In this document: positions 4,855 to 8,530 of the stretch, piece after piece | Numbering within the stretch: the stretch's first letter is position 1 | Layout of the letters: every line of letters starts with the position of its first letter | DNA from: an uncultured Clostridia bacterium | GTDB taxonomy: Bacteria > Bacillota > Clostridia > Oscillospirales > Oscillospiraceae | Reading direction: 5' to 3' | Assembly: GCA_938049125.1 (NCBI GenBank) | Contig: CALICR010000155.1 | Coordinates: 1 to 8,530, forward strand | Length of the DNA stretch: 8,530 bases | The notes under the pieces: model-generated | Database searches by the model: none | Told to the model about the DNA's origin: nothing | What the model saw: the letters and a program-made list of their open reading frames with translations, nothing else | Position numbers and translations under genes: made by a program

Positions 4855-5616
4855 TCAGCGCGGCTCCATGGCGCGGCGGAGGGTGTCTGTGACGGCGCTC
4901 TCGAAGACGCGGACGGCGTTCTCATGGACGGTCTGAAGGGCGGCGGTGACGTGGGGCAGCTCGACCCGGCCCGGCAGGAACACGTCGAGGTCCAGGATGA
5001 AGCGCGGCGTCTGCTCCCGCTCCTCGCCGCGGCGCAGGAGGCCCGGCCCGGCGTGGAGCTTCACGCGGCAGCCGCCCCGGGCCTTGATCTCCGCGTCCTG
5101 GGCGCAGCGGAGGAAGTCCTCGTCCCGGGTGTCCTCCTCGTCCAGCAGACCGCAGAAGGCGGGCTGGATCAGCTCACGCCAACGCAGATCCTCCAGTCCC
5201 AGCTCCGCCCGGGAGAAGGCGTTGATGTAGCGCAGACCCACCCGCTCGAAGAACGCGGGCCGGTAGATGCGGGAGAACTCCGCCGCCGCCCGGTCCAGCC
5301 GGTGGGCAAAGGCCTCCCAGTCCGTGTAGCGCGGTGCGCTGACCGCGAGGAATTGGTTCGTGAGGTTGATGGCGCAGTCGCCGGAGGCCGTGCGGAAGGC
5401 GTAGTTCGGCGTCTCCCCGGTGCTCTGGGCCGCGCCAGGCGCGGCGGCGGGGCGCTCCATGCGGCGCTGGTAGACCGGATAGTCCCCGCGTACCGCCTCC
5501 TGGAACTCCGCCGGCTCCCGGGCGCTGATGGCGAGGATCGTCGGGAACCGAAGCTGGCAGACGACGTTGACGATCTGGTTTTTCTCATAGCGGACCCGGT
5601 CCTTCGGTTCAAACAT
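4855..5616 (-). CDS. TIGR04255-family protein, function unknown
   Basis: This 253-residue soluble protein shows the pattern of the sporadically distributed TIGR04255 family. Near the N-terminus is YEKNQIVNVVCQLRFPTIL (10-28), followed by a FQEAVRGDYP region (39-47). Next come NYAFRTASGDCAINLTNQFLAV (about 71-92) and the conserved YTDWEAF (97-103) and FFERVGLRYIN (122-132). It ends with FILDLDVF and a helix HENAVRVFESAVTDTL typical of the family's C-terminus. No enzyme motif or membrane segment is visible. The ATG at 5616 is chosen because AAGGAG lies 8 nt upstream and conserved sequence begins just after it. It is a single-gene unit with its own promoter, convergent with the small membrane protein gene and divergent from the PAP2 phosphatase. 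The family's role is not known to me and the neighbours give no clear hint. Confidence 0.8.
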   Translation of the reverse strand: MFEPKDRVRYEKNQIVNVVCQLRFPTILAISAREPAEFQEAVRGDYPVYQRRMERPAAAPGAAQSTGETPNYAFRTASGDCAINLTNQFLAVSAPRYTDWEAFAHRLDRAAAEFSRIYRPAFFERVGLRYINAFSRAELGLEDLRWRELIQPAFCGLLDEEDTRDEDFLRCAQDAEIKARGGCRVKLHAGPGLLRRGEEREQTPRFILDLDVFLPGRVELPHVTAALQTVHENAVRVFESAVTDTLRRAMEPR

Positions 5617-5668
5617 GGCATTCGCTCCTTTTCTCTGCTTCCGCCGAAGCGCGCAGCTCGTTTTCTTT

Positions 5669-5697
5669 AGTATACCGTCATTTTCCCGAATTGGCAA
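5669..5697 (-). promoter_or_regulatory. Sigma-A promoter of the TIGR04255-family gene
   Basis: On the minus strand TTGCCA (5697-5692) and TATACT (5674-5669) are separated by 17 bp. The start would be near 5662, giving a leader of about 45 nt before the ATG at 5616. Confidence 0.8.
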
Positions 5698-5705
5698 GAA
5701 GGCTC

Positions 5706-5734
5706 TTTTCATCTTCGCCGCCGTCTGCTATAAT
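5706..5734 (+). promoter_or_regulatory. Sigma-A promoter of the PAP2 phosphatase gene
   Basis: A perfect TATAAT (5729-5734) is preceded by TG one base earlier (TGC-TATAAT), an extended -10. The -35 is a weaker TTTTCA (5706-5711) at 17 bp. Transcription would start near 5741, about 36 nt before the ATG. It is back to back with the divergent promoter, leaving 8 bp between the -35 boxes. Confidence 0.78.
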
Positions 5735-5776
5735 GAGAGGGTCCGCCGCCCGGCGGAGAAAGGGAGGGATATCCCC

Positions 5777-6694
5777 ATGGGCTTTCTGCATCTGCTCGAG
5801 CAGCTCCGCACGCCGGTGCTGACGGCGATCCTGTCCGCCATTACCTACTGCGGCGACGAGCTGTTCTTCATGGTCCTGGCGCTCACGGTGTTCTGGTGCA
5901 TCAGCAAGCGCGAGGGCTACTACCTGCTGCTGACCGGCTTCCTCGGGACCGTGGTGTCCCAGTGGCTCAAGCTGGCCTTCCGCATCCCGCGCCCCTGGGT
6001 GCTGGACCCCAGTCTGACGCTGGTGGAGGCCGCCCGGGCCGGGGCCACGGGCTACTCCTTCCCCTCGGGCCACACCCAGAACATCGTGGGCACCATGACG
6101 TGCCTGCTGCTCTGGACGAAGAGGACCTGGGTCCGCATCGCCGCGGCGGTGCTGCTGGTGCTCGTGCCCTTCTCCCGGATGTACCTCGGCTGCCACACGC
6201 CGCTGGACGTGGGCGTGGCCGCCGTGCTGGCCGTGGCCATCGCCGCGGGCCTCTATCCCCTGCTCCGCCGCACGGAGCGGAACCCCCGCATCCTGGACCG
6301 GCTGCTCCTCGGCGCGCTGGTGCTGACGCTCTGCTACTGGGCCTACGTCACCTTCGCCCGGTTCCCCGCCGACGTGGACCCGGACCACCTCTACGAGGGC
6401 ACGAAGAACGCCTACACGCTCCTCGGCTGCCTCATCGGCCTGCTCATCGCCCACGCCTTCGACGAAAAGAAGCTCCATTTCTCCGTGGAGGCCGTCTGGT
6501 GGGCACAGCTCCTCAAGGTCGGCCTCGGCCTGCTGCTCATTCTCGGCGTGCGCGTCGGGCTGAAGCCCGTGCTGAACGCCGTGCTGCCCGTCTACCCCGC
6601 GGCGGCGGTGCGCTACTGCCTCATGGTGGTCTTCGCGGGCTGCGTCTGGCCGCTGACCTTCCCCTGGTTCGCCCGGCTCGGGCGCGCCGAATAA
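5777..6694 (+). CDS. PAP2-family membrane phosphatase
   Basis: This 305-residue integral membrane protein carries the full three-part signature of type 2 phosphatidic acid phosphatases: KLAFRIPRP (65-73, KX6RP), SFPSGHT (94-100, PSGH with His99), and SRMYLGCHTPLD (133-144, SRX5HX3D with nucleophilic His140 and Asp144). All catalytic residues are present. The core is followed by extra hydrophobic segments (about 174-195, 211-227, 240-262, 272-298), so the protein is longer than minimal members and may have eight or more helices. It would remove phosphate from a lipid phosphate such as phosphatidic acid or undecaprenyl diphosphate at the outer face of the membrane; which one cannot be read from sequence. 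The ATG at 5777 follows GGGAGGG by 8 nt. Reading frame extends upstream to 5615, but the promoter lies inside that stretch, ruling it out. A single-gene unit ending in the terminator at 6714-6754. Confidence 0.9.
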   Translation: MGFLHLLEQLRTPVLTAILSAITYCGDELFFMVLALTVFWCISKREGYYLLLTGFLGTVVSQWLKLAFRIPRPWVLDPSLTLVEAARAGATGYSFPSGHTQNIVGTMTCLLLWTKRTWVRIAAAVLLVLVPFSRMYLGCHTPLDVGVAAVLAVAIAAGLYPLLRRTERNPRILDRLLLGALVLTLCYWAYVTFARFPADVDPDHLYEGTKNAYTLLGCLIGLLIAHAFDEKKLHFSVEAVWWAQLLKVGLGLLLILGVRVGLKPVLNAVLPVYPAAAVRYCLMVVFAGCVWPLTFPWFARLGRAE

Positions 6695-6713
6695 GGCTCT
6701 TTTGTGGACGCTC

Positions 6714-6754
6714 CGGTGTGAAACACTATATCTAGTGTTTCACACCGTTTTTTT
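6714..6754 (+). terminator. Terminator of the PAP2 gene, containing an NrdR box at its tip
   Basis: CGGTGTGAAACACTA (6714-6728) pairs perfectly with TAGTGTTTCACACCG (6733-6747), a 15-bp stem with a 4-nt loop, followed by seven T residues (6748-6754). This is a textbook intrinsic terminator 20 nt after the PAP2 stop. The top of the hairpin (6723-6738) is also the first NrdR box of nrdD. There is no A-run on the left side, so it acts mainly in the plus direction. Confidence 0.93.
6723..6738. promoter_or_regulatory. NrdR box 1
   Basis: ACACTATATCTAGTGT matches the published NrdR-box consensus acaCwAtATaTwGtgt at 15 of 16 positions. NrdR is the Zn-finger/ATP-cone repressor of ribonucleotide reductase genes and typically binds two boxes about three helical turns apart. 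Its presence upstream of nrdD, with a second box exactly 32 bp away, makes the call strong. Confidence 0.88.
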
Positions 6755-6770
6755 ACACCAGATATTGACA
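6755..6770. promoter_or_regulatory. NrdR box 2, overlapping the nrdD -35
   Basis: ACACCAGATATTGACA matches the NrdR consensus at 11 of 16 positions, including all six strongest ones (C4, A6, A8, T9, T11, G13). It begins 32 bp after box 1, leaving 16 bp between them, the classic pair spacing. Its last six bases are the TTGACA -35 of the nrdD promoter, so a bound repressor would block RNA polymerase. Confidence 0.8.
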
Positions 6771-6793
6771 GGACCGGCTCACGTGTGTATAAT
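6765..6793 (+). promoter_or_regulatory. Perfect consensus sigma-A promoter of nrdD
   Basis: TTGACA (6765-6770) and TATAAT (6788-6793) are separated by exactly 17 bp, with no mismatch to consensus. Transcription would start near 6800. Such a strong core promoter fits a gene kept off by a repressor (NrdR) when dATP is plentiful. Confidence 0.92.
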
Positions 6794-6799
6794 AGGCCT

Positions 6800-6921
6800 G
6801 TCCGCTGCGGGACGGAGGTACACCGTCAGCAGCGGGCCCCATTACACGAGAGAGAAGGCTTTCCGCCGGCGCGTCCGGCGGACCGGTGCCCACGCGGCAT
6901 CGGAGGCCTGGGAGGAACGCC
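6800..6921 (+). other. Structured 5' leader of nrdD, about 120 nt
   Basis: The likely untranslated leader contains two hairpins. The first pairs CCGCTGC (6802-6808) with GCAGCGG (6829-6835), and above a small internal bulge GACGG (6811-6815) with CCGTC (6823-6827), with loop AGGTACA. The second pairs CCGCCGG (6863-6869) with CCGGCGG (6875-6881). Neither is followed by a T-tract, so no attenuator is evident, and I do not recognise a known riboswitch. The ribosome binding site GGGAGGA (6910-6916) lies unpaired after them. Confidence 0.5.
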
Positions 6922-8530
6922 ATGAAAATCATCAAGCGCAACGGCGCGGAAGTGCCCTTTGACATTGAAAAGATCGTGCAGGCCATCGGCAAGGCCAACC
7001 AGGCCGTCGAGGAGAACACCCGGATGACGCCGGTGCAGATCCAGCGCATCGCCGAGTCCGTCACGCTCCAGTGCGAGAAAATGAACCGCTCGCCCTCCGT
7101 TGAGGAGATTCAGGATCTGGTCGAGCACCAGATCATGGCGCACGGCGCATTTGAGGTCGCCAAGGAATATATCACCTACCGCTACACCCGCAGCCTTGTC
7201 CGCCGCGCCAACACCACGGACGACAAGATTCTGACCCTGATCGAGTGCAACAACGAGGAAGCGAAGCAGGAAAATTCCAACAAGAATCCCGTGGTCAACT
7301 CCACCCAGCGCGACTATATGGCGGGCGAGGTCAGCCGCGACATCACGAACCGCATCCTGCTGCCCAAGGACATCGTCGAGGCGCATGAGGCGGGCATCAT
7401 CCACTTCCACGACTCGGACTACTACGCCCAGCATATGCACAACTGCGACCTCGTCAACCTCGAGGATATGCTCCAGAACGGCACCGTCATCACGGGCACC
7501 CTCATCGAGAAGCCCCACTCCTTCGCCACCGCCTGCAACATTGCAACACAGATCGTGGCGCAGGTCGCATCAAACCAGTACGGCGGACAGTCCATTTCGC
7601 TGACGCACCTCGCCCCGTTCGTGGAGGTCAGCCGTCAGAAGCTGCGCCGCGCCGTGCGCGAGGAATTCGAGGCCATCGGCGCGAAGGCCACCGATGAGCA
7701 GGTCAACGCCGTCGCCGAGAAGCGGCTGCGCGAGGAGATCCAGCGCGGCGTCCAGACCATCCAGTATCAGGTCGTCACGCTGCTGACCACCAACGGCCAG
7801 GCGCCGTTCATCACCGTGTTCATGTACCTCAACGAGGCGAAAAACGAGCAGGAGAAGCGGGATCTCGCCCTCATCATCGAGGAGACGCTGACCCAGCGCT
7901 ATCAGGGCGTCAAGAATGAGCAGGGCGTGTGGGTCACGCCGGCATTCCCGAAGCTCATCTACGTCCTTGAGGAGGACAACATCACCGAGGACTCCCCCTA
8001 CTGGTACCTCACAAAGCTCGCCGCAAAGTGCACCGCAAAGCGCATGGTGCCGGACTACATCTCCGAAAAGAAGATGCTGGAGCTGAAGGTGGACAAGAAC
8101 GGCGAGGGCCACTGCTATCCCTGCATGGGCTGCCGCAGCTTCCTCACGCCCTACGTCGATCCGGAGACGAACGAGCCGAAGTATTACGGCCGCTTCAACC
8201 AGGGCGTCGTGACCATCAACCTGCCCGATGTGGCGCTGTCCTCCGGCGGCAATCTCACGAAATTCTGGGAAATTTTCAGCGAGCGCCTGGAGCTGTGCCA
8301 CCGCGCGCTGCTGGAGCGCCACAACCGCCTCAAGGGCACGCTCTCCGACGCTGCCCCCATCCTCTGGCAGTACGGCGCCTGCGCCCGTCTCAAGAAGGGC
8401 GAGCCCATTGACAAGCTGCTCTACGGCGGCTACTCCACCATCTCCCTCGGCTACGCGGGTCTCTATGAGTGCGTCAAGTACATGACCGGCAAGTCCCATA
8501 CGGACCCGGAGGCGACGCCCTTCGCGCTCG
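6922..8530 (+). CDS. nrdD: Anaerobic ribonucleoside-triphosphate reductase (class III), 3' end outside the window
   Basis: The frame is open to the window edge, giving 536 residues, roughly three quarters of a typical NrdD. The enzyme reduces ribonucleoside triphosphates to dNTPs without oxygen, using a glycyl radical made by NrdG. Residues 1-95 form an ATP-cone (KRNGAEVPFDIEKI at 5-18), the allosteric site sensing ATP/dATP. Catalytic-barrel motifs include NSTQRDYMAGEVSRDI (126-141), HFHDSDYYAQHMHNCDLVNL (161-180) with Cys175, and YPCMGCRSFL (399-408), where Cys404 fits the thiyl-radical cysteine of the MGCRSFL motif. The C-terminal zinc-binding cysteines and the glycyl-radical loop would lie beyond 8530 and cannot be checked. 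The ATG at 6922 follows GGAGG by 6 nt. nrdG is commonly next and would be expected just downstream. Control by NrdR is indicated by the paired boxes. The ATP-cone means the enzyme itself can also be shut off by dATP. Confidence 0.95.
   Translation, partial: MKIIKRNGAEVPFDIEKIVQAIGKANQAVEENTRMTPVQIQRIAESVTLQCEKMNRSPSVEEIQDLVEHQIMAHGAFEVAKEYITYRYTRSLVRRANTTDDKILTLIECNNEEAKQENSNKNPVVNSTQRDYMAGEVSRDITNRILLPKDIVEAHEAGIIHFHDSDYYAQHMHNCDLVNLEDMLQNGTVITGTLIEKPHSFATACNIATQIVAQVASNQYGGQSISLTHLAPFVEVSRQKLRRAVREEFEAIGAKATDEQVNAVAEKRLREEIQRGVQTIQYQVVTLLTTNGQAPFITVFMYLNEAKNEQEKRDLALIIEETLTQRYQGVKNEQGVWVTPAFPKLIYVLEEDNITEDSPYWYLTKLAAKCTAKRMVPDYISEKKMLELKVDKNGEGHCYPCMGCRSFLTPYVDPETNEPKYYGRFNQGVVTINLPDVALSSGGNLTKFWEIFSERLELCHRALLERHNRLKGTLSDAAPILWQYGACARLKKGEPIDKLLYGGYSTISLGYAGLYECVKYMTGKSHTDPEATPFAL

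Noticed and set aside
5678..6478. A 266-codon minus-strand open frame opposite the PAP2 gene
   Set aside because: Its translation is Gln/His/Gly-rich shadow sequence, and the plus strand has all three PAP2 motifs.
6800..6921. A riboswitch or attenuator in the nrdD leader
   Set aside because: No match to a riboswitch architecture I know and no terminator-type hairpin with a T-tract before the ATG.
7570..8499. A 309-codon minus-strand open frame opposite nrdD
   Set aside because: The plus-strand frame is unmistakable NrdD; the antisense frame is a composition effect.
1..8530. CRISPR arrays, insertion sequences, phage genes or a defence system
   Set aside because: No regularly spaced repeats, transposase, integrase or capsid-type motifs were seen; all clear genes have ordinary cellular families and similar base composition.

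Overview
The window looks like a piece of chromosome from a high-GC, anaerobic, Gram-positive bacterium of the class Clostridia, probably near the Oscillospiraceae. This is inferred from several things: strong GGAGG-type ribosome binding sites before every gene, sigma-A style promoters with 17-bp spacers, an oxygen-independent (class III) ribonucleotide reductase, an AbrB/SpoVT-type regulator, and a PLP enzyme of the 'aluminium resistance / methionine gamma-lyase' family. Species cannot be told from the sequence alone.

Layout. Positions 48-123 (minus strand) hold a tRNA-Ala(CGC) gene, followed to the right by its AT-rich promoter. A plsC-type acyltransferase gene (385-1185, plus) follows, with its own promoter and a GC-rich leader of about 150 nt. 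A bidirectional terminator (1196-1229) separates it from a convergent minus-strand block. Read in the direction of transcription, that block is an AbrB-family regulator (4369-4118), a PLP-dependent lyase-family enzyme (4131-2842), a DMT/EamA transporter (2837-1929) and a membrane-anchored cyclophilin (1875-1231). The first three genes overlap or sit 4 nt apart and are almost certainly one operon. The cyclophilin has its own promoter, whose -35 box covers the transporter's stop codon. Divergent from the regulator is a small two-helix membrane protein (4527-4802), with the two promoters back to back. A strong bidirectional hairpin (4803-4843) separates it from a convergent TIGR04255-family gene (5616-4855). 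That gene is divergent from a PAP2 membrane phosphatase (5777-6694), again with back-to-back promoters. The window ends inside nrdD (6922-8530, incomplete), the anaerobic ribonucleoside-triphosphate reductase.

How the genes relate. Most units are single housekeeping genes with independent promoters: tRNA, phospholipid synthesis, protein folding outside the membrane, lipid-phosphate hydrolysis and dNTP supply. The one apparent functional cassette is regulator + PLP enzyme + transporter; its substrate is unknown. The clearest regulatory story is at nrdD. A near-consensus NrdR box at 6723-6738 and a second at 6755-6770 are exactly 32 bp apart. The second overlaps the -35 of a perfect TTGACA-17-TATAAT promoter, and the first forms the tip of the phosphatase terminator hairpin. 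I found no CRISPR array, insertion sequence, phage gene or defence system, and nothing that clearly amounts to an undescribed system. The most unusual items are the terminator/NrdR-box overlap and a tandem start-codon duplication in the AbrB-family gene.
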